DNA of 64,000 nucleotides from Metallyticus violacea (GCA_030762175.1 CM060831.1:74116001-74180000); one strand, 5' to 3'. Positions 24,480 through 38,356 are shown, counted from the stretch's first letter. Notes: generated by a model from the sequence alone, not told the origin. A program made the numbers and translations.

Positions 24480-25020
24480 GCAAAATATACTTCCAGTTAT
24501 ATTAATTACACACATGAATTAAATATGTAAATTTAATTTAAATACATATTTAATTCAGTTTACGGTCATTTGTATGCCAGTTAACTTAATTAAATACATC
24601 TTACCTAACTAAAATATATCAATCTAGTTAAATATATTAACTTATTTTAAACATATTATTTAATTAAATACATTTAGCCTAGCTAAAATATATCAATTTG
24701 GTTAGATACCTATCAACCTAATTAAATACGTCAAATGAATTAAATACTAAACTTTTAACTTAATTTTACAAATACCTATTAAATTAATAAAGTACATTAC
24801 ACCTAACTAGAAATAAGTAAATATACCTAAATACACATCAAACTAATTAATACATGCCAACTTAATATTGAAAATATTAATTTAATCAAATACATTTCAC
24901 CTAACTAAAACATGCAATTCTAGTTAAATGCCCATCAACCTAGTTAAATATGCCAAACTAATTATAATGTAGGGCAACTTAATTTTACACATATCAACTT
25001 AAGTAAATACATTTATACAG
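24480..25020. repeat. degenerate AATTAAATAC-rich minisatellite
   Basis: Short phrases recur out of strict register: CCTAACTAAAATATATCAAT and variants at about 24605, 24674, 24801 and 24899, and ACCTAATTAAATAC and variants between them, along with AACTTAATTTTACA. Sub-units of roughly 17-20 bp seem to be nested in longer units of about 70-125 bp. It is too diverged to give one period by eye. Confidence 0.65.
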
Positions 25021-25029
25021 TTATTAGCT

Positions 25030-26550
25030 TTTTCAAATATAATTCAGCATATTTAGATCTAAACACTTAGTTTGAATAATAATACAAGCAACTTAAGCAA
25101 ATTAGTCAATTAAATACAATATTTAAAATAGTCCAAGAAAAACTTAAATTTGAACACTAATTACATTTATGCCCCTTGATATCAATGAAATATTTCTACA
25201 CATACAATTATAGATTACTTTAAATCTTGTCAGAGAAAGACAACCCTCAATGACAACTGCAGATAATTTATTTCATTCATTTATGGGATTATTTATGAAA
25301 TAGAATGTACCTACATTAGTTCTATGTTGCCTAAAATTTATTTTAAAGCTATGACCGTTCCTATCTGTATAATAATTTTTACAATTTATTGAACTATAAA
25401 ACACTGCTCATTCACTGGTGGTTTTAAGAGTAACACGTAATTTATTTCAGAGCAGCATTTTAAATATTTTTATACAAATAAAAGGTTTACTATCGGTGCG
25501 ACACAGACAAAAGAATAACTTTCCCTGTACAGCTGAGCCACACTTAACCTTTTTACAGCACACGTTACTACGAAATAATTTGTTGATCGGCTTATTTGGT
25601 TAAGGATATAGAGATTAATTGTTAAATACATATACATAATATAACAAGAACTTATGAAGCAGAAATAAATCTAAACAAATGCAACAAGAAAAAAGGGCAA
25701 AATGGAGGAAAACAATATAGATAAATACATTAACAATTGAAAAACAAAGAAAAAGATTTAAAAACAATAATAGCAAAACAGAAAGGGGAATATTAACACG
25801 TATGATTTACACTCTATGGTGTACACGCTTTATGCAAAAATATACCTGCTACCTATCTATCTCTGAGGTAACTTTCAGGATATGAGTCGATAACAATAGA
25901 GGATAAACCAATATAAAATACTTTCCAAAGCTTAAAAGATAACATACATGAGACATTTTTAGAAGAACAGGTATCAAAAGAAGTAATCTTAAATTCTCAC
26001 GACAATTTGGAGCTGTGGCAAATTAGAGCATAGGTTTTGCATTTACAGCTTTGGCAAGGATATGAACATGGCAGAGTACTTTGGATGGAGATAGATTAGA
26101 GCGAAATACTACCCCCTAACTCAAGGTTAGGAAGTAGTCTAAAATTAAGGTAGGGTAAACATTTAGAAACATGTCGAATGCGTTAATTAAGTATTGTGGC
26201 ATTCTTTCCACATAGGTATGATGCTCTCAATTCCAGGAACGTAAGTAGTAATTGGTTAATGAATTTCGTACTGGAAATTTTTATTTTTTTTGGAACTTTT
26301 TGGGGGCTTGGATGTATACACACACATAGTTTTAACAGAGCATATAGATTCTGGTGATGATGGGATTTGGTGATAGAATCACAAGGTCAGTTTCTAGGTT
26401 ATCAAATGAAAACGTTTGTAACGTAATAATTCTGTTGACCGTAAAAGAGAAATAAATTTCATGCATTAAGTTAAATTTTTTTCAGTTCTGCAGTAAAATG
26501 ACAAACTAAATACTTTTTATTTAACGTTCTTTTTCTAATTTTTCACGCAT
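25030..26550. other. AT-rich stretch, no gene recognised
   Basis: Only short chance frames on both strands. No repeat-family or transposase similarity was found. Confidence 0.4.
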
Positions 26551-26554
26551 TTTC

Positions 26555-27075
26555 CCAGTGAAGAGATGAACAAACGAAAACATCTGAAGCATTTTCCTTC
26601 GATATTGGACAAATGAGACAGCAAATATTTTTTACTCACTTTCACTTTAGTGACATCAATTTTAGAATGTTGGAAAAGTTTTATAGTTTTGAATTTGTGG
26701 TACAGCAGATAGCATAATTCAACACGCTTTTGAAAATCATTTCCATGAAGGGCTTGATGTATGCTAATGTGATATGGATAGTATTTGTGACACTCAATCT
26801 CTCTCCTTTGAGATATTCCCGAATCACGTTCCAGTTGACCGAAATTTCAGTGAGGATTAGCAGCCACTGCAGCTAATACAGTAACTTCCGAATTTTCCCC
26901 AGTAATACTCACTTCTCATTCAGTGGGGTTTTCTTGTGCGACACCTCCCAATTCAGAGAGTAAGTTCACAAGTCGTTAAAAATTTCTTAACAGATGGCTG
27001 CCTCCTATCCAGGATATCGATCTCCGTATAAGTTGCAAGCTGCTCTAGTTCTTATGAGCTTTGTCATAAATGCAA
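26555..27075 (-). pseudogene. Tc1/IS630-type transposase N-terminal relic
   Basis: Read on the minus strand from about 27075 downward, fragments match the N-terminal DNA-binding half of an arthropod Tc1/IS630-like transposase. They include RRQPSVKKFLTTCELT-like residues (about 26960-27010), VLAAVAANPH with a following QLERDSGISQ (about 26810-26880), and YHISIHQALHGNDFQKRVEF (about 26718-26780). Family order is HTH domain, linker, then the start of the catalytic core. No catalytic DDE region is recognisable after it, so it is a truncated and broken copy. Confidence 0.7.
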
Positions 27076-27729
27076 ATCATATCGATCCTCTCGTTGATCG
27101 TGTATCGAATATCTATCTTTAAAAAACGAAGTAGACCTGACTGAGAATAATGTTCTTTTAGGTTTGAATTGGCAATGAGCACTCGTTTGTCTATCGATGT
27201 CAACAAATGAGCATCTGCGTATAAACAAATGAGTTTCCTTCATAGCAACAACAAAACAAAAGAGAGAGAAGTGAAAGTGAGTGAGAAACATTTGCTGTCA
27301 CATCACCTATCACCCCCTAGCTAATAGATGTACTACAGTTTTTATACTGAAAACTGAATGCTTTTTCCATTTCCGTAAAAGAAAATACACCATTCCATTT
27401 GAAAAAAAAAACAAAAACAATTTTATCTCAAATGACATTGAGAATGGCATTTCAAGGATGAGTTAAGGTTGCTATCTTATGTACCCCTAAGAACACTTCA
27501 AATTTTGTCTGAAGCATTCTTTCGTTTTTTCCTTTGTTACGGAAGAAAATGGCCGCGACTCTATAATTGCCTCAGCCTGTATTTATCCCTACTGGGTGCC
27601 TACTCGCTTAGTAATGTATGGACAGCGATACTAAGCATAAAGATTGTCATTTTTAATCAGTCACTTTAACGGTGACTCTATTTGTAATTCTTGCATGATC
27701 TAATACCAATCCTTGCTTTATCCAGTTTC

Positions 27730-28146
27730 TCATACATGCCAAACGATACTACGCGGTGCTAACAACACGGTGTTGTACTTGGTTTTCCTATTCGAGAATA
27801 TGTTTGCATGCTGAAGACACAGTTGCGCTACTTTATAATCAACCGGATTAAAAGTGAAAAGCATTTCAAAAATATACTTAATTTTAAATTTTATGATTAA
27901 TATTACATAAGTAAATTTATTATTCGAAATATTGCTGTATTTCGTCGTTGTTTTGGCAGAAATCAGTAAGTTCATAATTGTACATTTTTGAGATATAAGT
28001 AAGAATTTTAGTGATTTCTGCTCGACTAAAAGGGGGCTTAATGGCAATGCAAAGTATTTGTTATATAGAAACATGCTGGAATATAACTTCATGAAATCTG
28101 TCAAATTATAATGCTCGCTTTCCTTAACATCATCCAAAACAGACAT
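27730..28146 (-). other. longest non-repeat ORF (138 codons), unknown
   Basis: An uninterrupted minus-strand frame of 138 codons starts at an ATG in an insect-like context (CAAAAATG) and begins MSVLDDVKESEHYNLTDFMK. A palindromic TGACGTCA, the CRE consensus, lies about 12 bp upstream of the ATG at 28158-28165. The composition becomes Ile/Lys/Phe-rich after residue 60, as in translated AT-rich noncoding DNA. I recognise no domain. A frame this long is borderline for chance in this composition, so it may be only a first exon or nothing. Confidence 0.2.
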
Positions 28147-28798
28147 TTTTGACCTAGTGACGTCAGCCAGTACAACATCGATTTGTAAACCAAATTAAAA
28201 AGATGAAATGTTGCATTAATAAACTTCTATTTGCACCAAAACAGTAACAAATGTTTCCCACAGCTTAAATACAGATTAATTCCAATTTGATTTAAAGAAG
28301 CAGCTCTTTCATGTACATGTATTTAAGATATGTTCTTTAAAAAGTTGCGAAAAAAGAATTATGTGGTGCTATTTTAAAATATTATCGAATTTAGGAATTC
28401 ATAAATAAATAATGTAAAAATGTTGAACAGATGTGTACGAGCCATTTCAATAAATATCACGTTTTATTTTAATTAAAGTTAAGAAACAGTCTTATAACAA
28501 TGTGTTTAATTTAAATATAAGAAATATTTGTAATTCGGATTTCAGCATTACTAAGCAATAGCAAAACTTCGTTTTATGAAAAGATGTAGTTCTTTAAGAA
28601 TTAATGTTAATTATAAATGGAGTTAAAGCCTTGCAAACAAAATATTGGCAGGTTAATATATAACAGCTTGCAGCGCATTAATTCTTTAGGGCATTACGTC
28701 TTTTAATGTATTAGTAGTCATTTATTTATAACTATTTAATTTGTTGCATAGCTGAGTACATCTTGATAACTAAATAAATGTTTATCCTTGCCAAAACA

Positions 28799-29488
28799 CA
28801 CAGAGGGTGCCAAAATGTATACACACTTTCACAGTCGACATCTATTTAATATATTTTAAAGTTGGACCGAAAAAACTACAGTAATGTGTAGTATGATGTT
28901 CTGTAAACAGATATGACTCACATTATGATAGCATTGTTATATAGCAGATAAATCAACAATTAACAAATGAAGCAAAGATGAAGTTCTGTAAACAGATGTA
29001 GCTCACATTACGTTATGCTAGTGTTGCTACAACAAAATTGAGCCAAGATTTTCGTTTGAACAGCGGAGAGCAATTTTGAAGTGGTGTTGGAAAATGCAGA
29101 ATGATGTTGAAGTTCAAAGACAATAGAGACGTGTGTCCCTATTGTCTTTGACGTTCTCCGGATCAAACTCTGTTCGACTTCTATGGGGGATCTCTTAAGG
29201 ATGTTGTATATCGTAGAAAACCCGCTACACTGGCAGCACTTCGGGAAGAAATTGAAACGGCATGTACTGTAATCGCTGAGGACACTTTCGCAAACGTTAC
29301 TCAATCAGTAGTTCAACGTACTCAGAAGTGTATCGATGCCGAGTGAGCATTTTGAGCAACTGTTGTAGCTGTAAAAGTCTAAGATGATTAGTGTTCATCA
29401 TTTTCTGTTTGTGTGAATTCAGTTGTGTTATATCAACACAGTTTTTTCTTTGCTTGAAGTGTGTATACATTTTTGGCACCCTCTGTAC
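28799..29488 (+). mobile_element. MITE-M copy b, plus
   Basis: Terminal inverted repeats CAGAGGGTGCCAAAATGTAT and TTTTTGGCACCCTCTGTA bound a 690-bp element. On the plus strand the transposase start region is near 29035-29120. Its C-terminal motifs lie at about 29215-29370 (RKPATLAALREEIETAC, TQSVVQRTQKCID), and a shifted frame precedes the final HFEQ. The catalytic core is absent. It keeps more of the junction region (a DFYGGSLKDVVYR-like stretch) than copies c and d, so it has a different internal deletion. Confidence 0.88.
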
Positions 29489-29489
29489 A

Positions 29490-30575
29490 TGATAGCGAAA
29501 TAGTTGAAATGCGTGCAACAAATATCATACATAAATCAAAATTGCTTTAAAGTGTATTATAATTGTTAGTATCATGAAATGATTTTGACATGTTTTAAGA
29601 TGAAACTTTATAGCTTGTTTTCCCAAAAACGTTTTTGCCGTAAATTATTTAAATATTTGTATTAATATTTTTATATTTTTATTAACTTACACATTTGAAT
29701 GGAAATGTTTGAGAATATTTTGGACATATTTAATCACATATTATAGAAAAGTGTTAATGAAAACGAAGTTCATAGTGATCATGTCAGAGCTAATTAAGGC
29801 ATCATCAGTAGCATTTTTTTTTGTAATTCCAACGAAATCACTTTCTTGTAATGTGCAAATATTCGAATTTCGTTAATCCAATATTTTCTTTCTCTGCGTT
29901 TGTTACAACGTACTATTTGAACACACGGCTATGTAAAATAAAGGAAGCACTTATCGTAAAAATACACGGGAATGTGTTGTCATTCTGAAAATATCATAAG
30001 TTATTCATCATATAATCCAGCACAAGTTTGTCATGATATTTAAGATGGTTTGAAGACTATGCTGTTACGTTTGCGGATTCGGATTCGATCCCTATGGAGG
30101 TGTAATAACATCTGTGGTGAAAAGGTAACATAGTTTTTATTCGTATTCTGCCGTTTCCACAGTGTCATTCCATCAGTAATCTTCCATTTCTTTTACTGCC
30201 CTTGACTTATACATGCGGATCTACAGCTAGTTTTTCACACTTGGTCTTGCCATTGGAGAAAATTCGCCGGCATCCGGATTCTCGGAGCCAGAACGGAACA
30301 GATCTGCCAAGCACTTACTAGATATGGGACATCGGCGGGCGAGGCACTACCTAAAGTTTCAGCTTAGTTGGAGAGGGCAGAATGACTCTGGAGTCGAAGG
30401 GTTGCGGTAACGCTGCCGCTTGAGTGCTCGGTAACATGAATCAGAGAAACTTTAAGGTTTTGTCTTGTTATCATTTCATATTAAGCTTTTATAATAAACT
30501 CCAGATGTAGAGTTTACAGATGATCTCATTCCCATAAGGTTCCGATTAGGTTACAATGTAATAGCCCATTATATA
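29490..30575. other. no gene recognised; GC-richer patch at 30200-30420
   Basis: AT-rich except for about 220 bp of higher GC near 30200-30420. That patch has no long open frame and no match to the SINEs in this window. Confidence 0.35.
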
Positions 30576-30580
30576 GTACT

Positions 30581-30602
30581 GAGACTTTATGAACACCCTG
30601 TA
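30581..30602 (-). repeat. lone transposon terminal-repeat-like end
   Basis: Read on the minus strand the sequence begins TACAGGGTGTTCATAAAGTC, a form typical of DNA-transposon termini (TA followed by CAGGGTG). No matching inverted end was found nearby, so this would be one end of a truncated element. Confidence 0.3.
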
Positions 30603-31616
30603 GCTCCCTTAACGGCTGCTATATATTTTTTTTTCTGCCACAAAACTTCCTCCTAGAATGAAAATTTTGACTTATCCAACGTTTGATCCATTCAGTTACT
30701 TAACGGTTAAATAAATAATAAAAATGGTAAAAATTACGGAATTTAATGCTGAGATACCTTTTTGTTCAAGCGTTTTCCCCCTTTTCTAATTTTTGTGCTG
30801 ACATGTATGTCTAAAGCGACTTACATCGTTTGATCAAATTTGTTTTTAACTCCATTACGGAGATACTTTGCAAATAGCAAGATCCTTTTATTTTTATAAA
30901 GTTTATACCTTCAATATTATATATAATTCTACAAGAATAATTTACGAGTTTTGGCGCTCTTAATCTGCTTTCTTATTGCATTAACAAGAATTAACCACAG
31001 TTGGGTACTATCGGTTAGCCCAAATCAACTGTTAAAATTGTTGCGACTGGTAGAGCAGTTTGTTAAATTTTACTTAATTTAACCTTAACTATTTGATAGA
31101 AAGGAAAAACAATAGTTTAATATGAAATTTGCGAATTTTTATTATCGTAATGAAACGAATATTGCAATAAGTGAACGACAGTCTAACTAGACGCAACCTT
31201 TAATAACAACTGCGCTTAGTGCAACAGTCTTCATATCTAGTGGATTAATTTAATGAGTTGGCAAACATACAAGCTGCAAAAAATGAAACATTGTTTGTTA
31301 GACCAGTAGATTATTTTATTAACACGAAGCGCTAAAGTATAATATCAAGTTGCTAACTCCAATATTTGGTTAGCCATACCGGTACGTCTAAGAAATATAC
31401 AACGAGACGGTGGTTGGATTTCGTAAAGTGAAAAGTTAAATAAACGCGAAGAATAGAAGAATATTTAATAAGCCATTTTTGTATTAAAATAAAAATTTTG
31501 CGATAATGGTTGGTGAAAATCAATAGGTGGAAATTTTGAACTACTCATTAAAATAACGTATTTTTGTAGAGAAAACGGATTTTTAAAAAATGCTAATGAT
31601 GACATTATGAGAGATG

Positions 31617-32031
<415 letters not shown>

Positions 32032-32867
32032 GCATGCACCAACAAACTGCAGATATATTTACTGCGCTATCAAATTAGGAAGAAAAAATATGTAATATGA
32101 ACTAAATGATGATAATTTTATGATAATTTAAGTTTAATTTCTTAAAAAGAGCATCAAAAGCATCATTTTATAAGTATCTTAGTAAACTAGATTGCAAATA
32201 AATTTGCTTAACGGTTCCGTTATGAACTTTCATTGTAATATTGAGACCGTTCTTAATTTGGAGATGGATATCTCTCGTTTTCCCCCCTTTAGCTTTCTCT
32301 CTTACTTGAAATGAAGATTTTCAGAGAGCTTAAAGATTTTCCGAGGAATGGACCCCATACAGCGCTAGTTTAGAGCTGGTTAAATGTTCCTTTCATCTTG
32401 AAGACTTGAGACGACGCTCAACTTGCTTTTGACAGCTTCTTCCAGCTTAAGTTGAAGTTAATGGTAAACTGTTGACCGCCATAATTGAGCTACATTAATT
32501 TATACCATACCGATTAATTTACTAGACGAAAAGAAAACTCCCTGGTGTTTTGTTACGTAAGCCTGGAAAGCAAACAAATAATCATAAAACCTCTATTCAG
32601 AGGAAGTAACCTGAGGGTGGCTGCGTGAAACCCCCTTTTTTTTAAAATGCCTGCTAATAAGATTAATAAACCTGAAAGACTTTTAAACTTGTTAAGATAT
32701 CATAACCCGACAGGTGTTGTGCTGTTAGCCGTTTAAAATAACCAATGCCAACAAAATGTTTTAAACTTTCAAAAAATACGACTGGCACATAGGGCAGCGA
32801 TCTTAAAACAGCCAATGGAAAAGTATGCTTGAACTTTTAAAGATAGGCGCGAAGATTGCGCGTACCT

Positions 32868-33467
32868 TTGTGACCACGTGGCATCGTTAAGTCAACGATT
32901 ACTTGGTTTGAATTTAATATATAAGAAGCGGTTGCTTGACTTGGACAAGCATTAGCACAAGTTTCACAAGCTGCGAGACGTATTTCCTCATTCAGTTCAG
33001 TTCGACTCAGTAAGCAGTTTGCACAGGCAGTTATAAGATCCACACACGGGTAGATACACACAGTTCGCAGTACTCATTATATGTTCGACTTTCAATTACA
33101 CGAGCCGCGGCACTCATCTGTAAATTTCACACGCGGCTAATAAGTTGGAACCTGGGTAGCTGAGCCTTTCATACCAAAATACCAGAGGACGCTGAAGATT
33201 TTGGAGATAATAAAGTACATATATAATATATATGTATTATTATTATTTCGCATTGTACTTTATGTTCCACTTCGTGCTCATTTACACAATTGCATTCCTC
33301 TCCTAGACCAGTTGAGTACGAGTCAACAAAATAGCCGAAATCACCCTAAGAAATTGTGTGATTGAAGCAAAGAAACAGCACCGAAGTGACCAATATCAAT
33401 CCACGAAACAACTTCAAAATTCTCATCGCAACACGAGGCCATTTGACGTCGGCAATAAACCCCTTCA
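32868..33467 (+). mobile_element. LTR of a Gypsy-like retrotransposon (approximate 5' bound)
   Basis: The 3' boundary is supported by a CA at 33466-33467, then 5 nt, then a primer-binding site at 33473. Inside it are a TATA box TATATAAG (32918-32925), repeated TCAGT motifs at about 32992-33010 (initiator-like) and an AATAAA signal at 33209-33214, in LTR order. The 5' bound at a TGTGACC is a guess. The short Cys-containing minus-strand frame over this LTR is not a gene. Confidence 0.65.
32918..32925 (+). promoter_or_regulatory. TATA box of the LTR
   Basis: TATATAAG lies inside the proposed LTR, upstream of a run of TCAGT initiator-like motifs. The nearest good initiator is about 74 bp away, more than the usual 30, so the start site is uncertain. 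Confidence 0.4.
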
Positions 33468-33472
33468 AAATT

Positions 33473-33491
33473 TGGCGTCCAACATGGGGCC
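33473..33491 (+). other. retrotransposon primer-binding site
   Basis: TGGCGTCCAACATGGGGCC follows CTTCAAAATT. It matches the tRNA-complementary primer-binding site of many arthropod Gypsy-like elements with one change in the TGGCGCC core. No gag or pol frame follows, and recognisable element sequence ends by about 33620. Confidence 0.7.
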
Positions 33492-33619
33492 AATAACAAC
33501 AACGACGGTGATGACATCCCCCATGTTAAAACCGCTTCACGTTACATATTTAAAATTAAACAATCCTGTTGATTTCAAGACAGTAAAACTAGATGATTAT
33601 ACATGTAATATAAATTAAA

Positions 33620-36600
33620 AATTAAGTAACATCACGAACACTGCAACTAAAATAGCAATGTCTTCTTTCCTTTGAAGAACACTTGTTCGAAATATAGCTT
33701 GCGATAAATTTGTGACTATTTTAAAAGTTTTTGTCTATTTCTGCTTCTTATATATATATATTTCATGATTCTATGCCTGGTAGTTTAAGGGAGGTTATAT
33801 GTAGGCTCGGATATTCAGACCCTTTTTATAGAATTCCCATCAGAATCAGGCAATACAGTCTCCAGACAGACAAAAACAGTAATCGTGTGTTGGCATTTTT
33901 TTTTTTTTTTTCGCAATTTAGGGAAATTATCAACAGCATGTTTCACTTTATTCTGGATGGTTTTAAAATTTCGATCACTGATCGTTGAAACTTTTGAAAA
34001 TCTGTTAGCCCAATTCCACTGCTTAGATATTAACTAGATTGTAAATGTACCGCACATTCATACCTAACGCGACCGCTTGTGTTCGCTTGAATTTACACAA
34101 AGTACTGTGAGACATCTTTGTCATTGTATGGTAACATACTATGGAAGTAGGACGCACTTGATGTGCTAGAGACGATTACATTGTTAGCTAATGTTCAGGA
34201 CGCCGACATGATCGCAGTATGGGGAATTAGGAAGAAGCGTAGATTTTTATATGTGGGCTTAGAGACGCCCAAACAGACCCCAAAATAAGCTGCAATGTGC
34301 TGTTTCCTAAATTTTAGACAAAACTCGGACAGAATGTATTGTTTTTTATCAACAATTAGAGGAACAAATATTTTTTGCTGATGCTCATGGAAATTCTACA
34401 AAACGATTCTGAAAGCCCAAGCAAGCTCTACTGTAAATTACTTGCCATAGAATCATTCAAGAACTCCATTGTTGTTCTAATCTCGTCTAGTTTTATATGT
34501 TCTTAAAGTTAATAAGTATTATTTCGTTATATAAATGTAAATTTGGGCTGAAATATACTTTCTAATAATTTTCGGAATTGCTTATGAACTACATTGATGA
34601 GATCTTAGATGAACTTCATTTTGGTGCAAACAGTTCATCAATAATGCCTTTCATTTCAGAAACATTACAGATTTAGGTGGTTCGGCTTGTATAATGGAAA
34701 TAAATGGAGAAAGGAAAGAATGAAATTCGTGAACACTGGCTGTTTTAATGTAAATTTTCCAGTTGACATGCAATGAAAACAAAAGAGAACCAGGTTTGCA
34801 ACAACAAAGAGGTTATTGAAATTGTAAACTTTTGACATACTGGGGACCTAACATTACTGCAAGTCATACCTGAGCAGGCAGCCTATTCCACACCAAGTGT
34901 TTTTATATTATAACTCACCATTCCTACGCAAGAAACCATTTCCTTCCTTGGTTTCTAGATCATTTAATTCGCCATAATCTCAAACGCCTTTATCTCTGCA
35001 GTCGAGCTACAAAGTAGAGTCATATTCTGTAAATAATATCGTACTTTTAAATCTTCCTGCCTTGACATGTTTTTCATTTTTGGTAGGTTTGCGTGTTTGT
35101 GTTTTCCTTCGCATTTTAGATTCTTTCTTTCTCTTGCCCTTTTCTTCCAAAACTTTTTTTCATTGAGAATGATATTAATATTTCAGAGCATTGCTTTATT
35201 TACCTTTTTGTAGACTTATGGATGCTTTGGGCTTTTCTCGTAGATGGAGCAATTGTTACATCCGCTAAGACAAATTCATGCAGCATTTTTCAAGCAGAAG
35301 TGGAACTTGTTCCCGTAGGCTAGAAAAGTATAGTCAGATATCTCGTTGCTAAGATCACACTTCTGCTAACGTGTTAATATTTAATTTATGACTCTGTGAC
35401 TCAAATATATCCTAATTTCTATTGCTTTCTGCAAACTTGAAGACAATCCACTTAATTCTATCGATTTTGACAACAAAATAATACGTTGGGCCAGATATTT
35501 AATGAAAGAAGTATTATTGATGACCCTTTGATTAATGCATAGAACCTGCAAACTTCTCTATCATTCTGCCTCTATAAAATGCCATGTTCACTTTCTATTT
35601 TAAGTTAATGCTGAAAGTTGGGCTACCCCAATATTTTAATTTCAATTAATTCAATAATCGGAGAGAAAAAGGTTTAAATGTAAGCTTTCGTTCACGTTAA
35701 ACTAACACAAAACGATATGAGGCAGCTACTATACTTCACAAATCCATAAATAACTGCACTAGACTGCCATACTAACGAAATGGCTTATTATCGCTGACCT
35801 GAGAGTTCAAATGTAATATTGAATTATATTTATTATACTTGACAGTTTTGTTATTAGTGCATTGTTTCACTATAGTTATCTACCTAATGACCCTTTAAAA
35901 TATTTTGTGAACTTTGTAATACAACAATCAGTCGTATTAAGCCTGAGACAATTTTTCTTGGAACGCACTTGAGATGTGACGTTTCAGGTAGTGCATGCAC
36001 ATAATGAATTCTTTTGGGCAAGAGACTTCTCCTATCAACTCCCCCAATCAAACACTCCACCAATATACTGAGGCATTCGTTTTTATCGCAATTTCGAACC
36101 CAAGTCCCCAACATATAATACCCGTAAAAGAAACCAACAGCGCAAATTAAACATCTCCTGTATAAAGAAGCATTAAGCAATACTTTTAGGAAGTAAAACT
36201 TATAAATCAGCAACCCTTTCGAGAAACCGCTACGTCAAAAAAATACAAACAAACGATCCTTTCATGTTCACGAGCGCAGGATAACAGAGACAGTGCACTT
36301 AGTTATGATGACAGCTGCGAGAGTGCAGCACTTGTCGGATATCACAGTTGAGAGCTGCACTAATGATGAGCGGCATTTCCTACTTACCGGAAATCTACCT
36401 ATCTCTTCTATTGCTTATTTGCATAAAATTATTGAAGATGTGTTGGTTCAAGTAAAGTAAATACCAAGTAAACATAATTAGAAAATCTTTTTGGTACAAA
36501 TGAAGGATAAGGAATTAATTTCTCGGCCTTCAATTAGTTCCCTCTTTTTTTTTTTTTTTTTTTTTGTAATCAGAATGGTTCATTAAATTAATAACCTAAT

Positions 36601-38235
36601 TATGGAAATAGTATTTATAATATAGATTATTTACTACTTCTGCATTTTGTTTTTCATCTGATGGAACACTTAATCGCTTTTCTGGTATGAACCACATGCA
36701 CAAAGTTCCTATTTTCATCCAAACCTTCCTTTTTCATAAATATATTATTTCCAATGCTTTATGTATTACTTACTATCTGCTTTGCGATTTAACCTCTAGA
36801 ACTCAGTCAAAGCGGATATGTGTCTTGCATTTTCGATACATTATATTAGTAATAATGTCAAACGTTGAGATACGTTTATAGAAAAGTATTTTTTTTTTAA
36901 TCTTCTGAATTGTAGTGCTACATCAGAACGGTACACAATGCTTAGATTAGAGGAGTATGAAAGGCCTATTCTAACGTTAAATTTACCATCTTCAATTCCC
37001 ATTTTCTCAAAGACTATTAAAGCTAATGAAATGAAACTTTTACAGTATACAGATGACTATAATTGAAATTTAATTATCCATTTTTACTACTATATCACGA
37101 ATTTGAAGCCAATTTTAGATTATTTTCAATTGTTTGCTTTTTTCTACTTTTTACCCAAATTTTATTTTTTTTACATTGTCCCATTTTGTTCCAGCTCTAC
37201 TATAATACATCCAAAGCATCACTATAATATCATGAATAAGTGGTAAAAGATTCAAATGGAGAGCTTATATAGATCCTCAAAATGGGGTACTTATGCAAAA
37301 AAGGTAATTTTTAAATATTGCAGCCAAATTTTTATTTGTTGAGGAAAACACCAGCTAAAACCCTCCAACTTGGCAAAACAACAAAGGAAGATGTCATGGA
37401 AAAAACACTGTCAATTTAGAAGTACAGCTATTTTTATCATTTAAGCCAAACCACAGCCTTCTAGAGCAAATAGTTCCTGAGATATCACGTTTAACTAAAC
37501 AAGTGGTCGAAAAAATAAGTTTTTGCAGTAACATAATTAAAAATGTATTAAAATACTTATAACCAAAGAACATGAATGAAAATCATATCTAATTAACATA
37601 AAATACCAAATATCAAAATGGTACAAAATCAAAAAAGTAATTTGAACCCCCATTCCTCCTTTTAATACTTCCCTTAAGTTTTTGTTTTAGCCGAAAGTAC
37701 GACCACTTGGTCGAAATGTTATATATGACATTATAGAGAGTTCCATCATGGATCGAAATATTTTAGTTAGCTAAGCCTTTGATTCGCTTTATCTTCCATT
37801 ACGTTATTACTAATTCATTTTATTTTACTTATCTAGCCACAAAAGCACTCATTTGGTACGGTGCTTTTAAAATCTTAAAACTCGCCAGATAATCTCTTGT
37901 AGATTTAATGGAAATTCAAGGTAAGCCAAAAAGGCAAAAATAACAAATATTTAAAACCCCGTGTAACTTGCAATCGTTCAAATGCAGCAGTGCATACAGT
38001 GATTGTCGCTATAGCAAAAAATTGCAACTGTACAATTTTGCATTGAAAAAAAAATATAGTCCGTAATATTCACTTCAAGGAAATCCGCTATATTTGTACA
38101 TAAAAAGGCATGTTTTATAAACCAATTTATAAGAGTTAAAATTGTTATTTTACACAAAGGACAATTTATTATATTTTGCTTGTTAAAAGTTTTAACATAT
38201 TTATTTAAGCCCTGAGTGCAATGTATTCAGTGGAA
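33620..38235. other. long AT-rich stretch, no gene recognised
   Basis: Holds T tracts (33898-33911, 36546-36565) and a minus-strand frame of 109 codons at 35884-36213 without recognised similarity. An inverted pair CAAGTGGTCG (about 37500) and CGACCACTTG (about 37703) is also present. I found no SINE, LINE or transposase fragments here. Confidence 0.4.
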
Positions 38236-38239
38236 AAGG

Positions 38240-38356
38240 CTTAGGGCTGGAACGCTTCCTTCCTTTAAAAATTCTTTCACAATATATAATTTCATCTCAT
38301 GTATCATCAGTGTCCACCGCCTGCGGTGCCTCATTAGTAAAAACGGGCGTTAAACA
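38240..38356 (+). repeat. SINE-C 3' fragment
   Basis: Matches the 3' half of the SINE-C at 19974-20240: CTGGAACG, then TTTCATCTCATGTATCATCAG and CCGCCTGCGGTGCC, ending in AAAAACGGGCGTT. The tRNA head is missing. Confidence 0.8.

Noticed and set aside
32837..33061. Cys-containing 74-codon frame on the minus strand
   Set aside because: It lies antisense inside the proposed LTR, over its TATA and initiator region; no domain is recognisable.
37500..37712. 10-bp inverted pair CAAGTGGTCG / CGACCACTTG as possible transposon termini
   Set aside because: Ten base pairs with no extended terminal repeat, no target duplication and no coding remnant between them; chance is sufficient.
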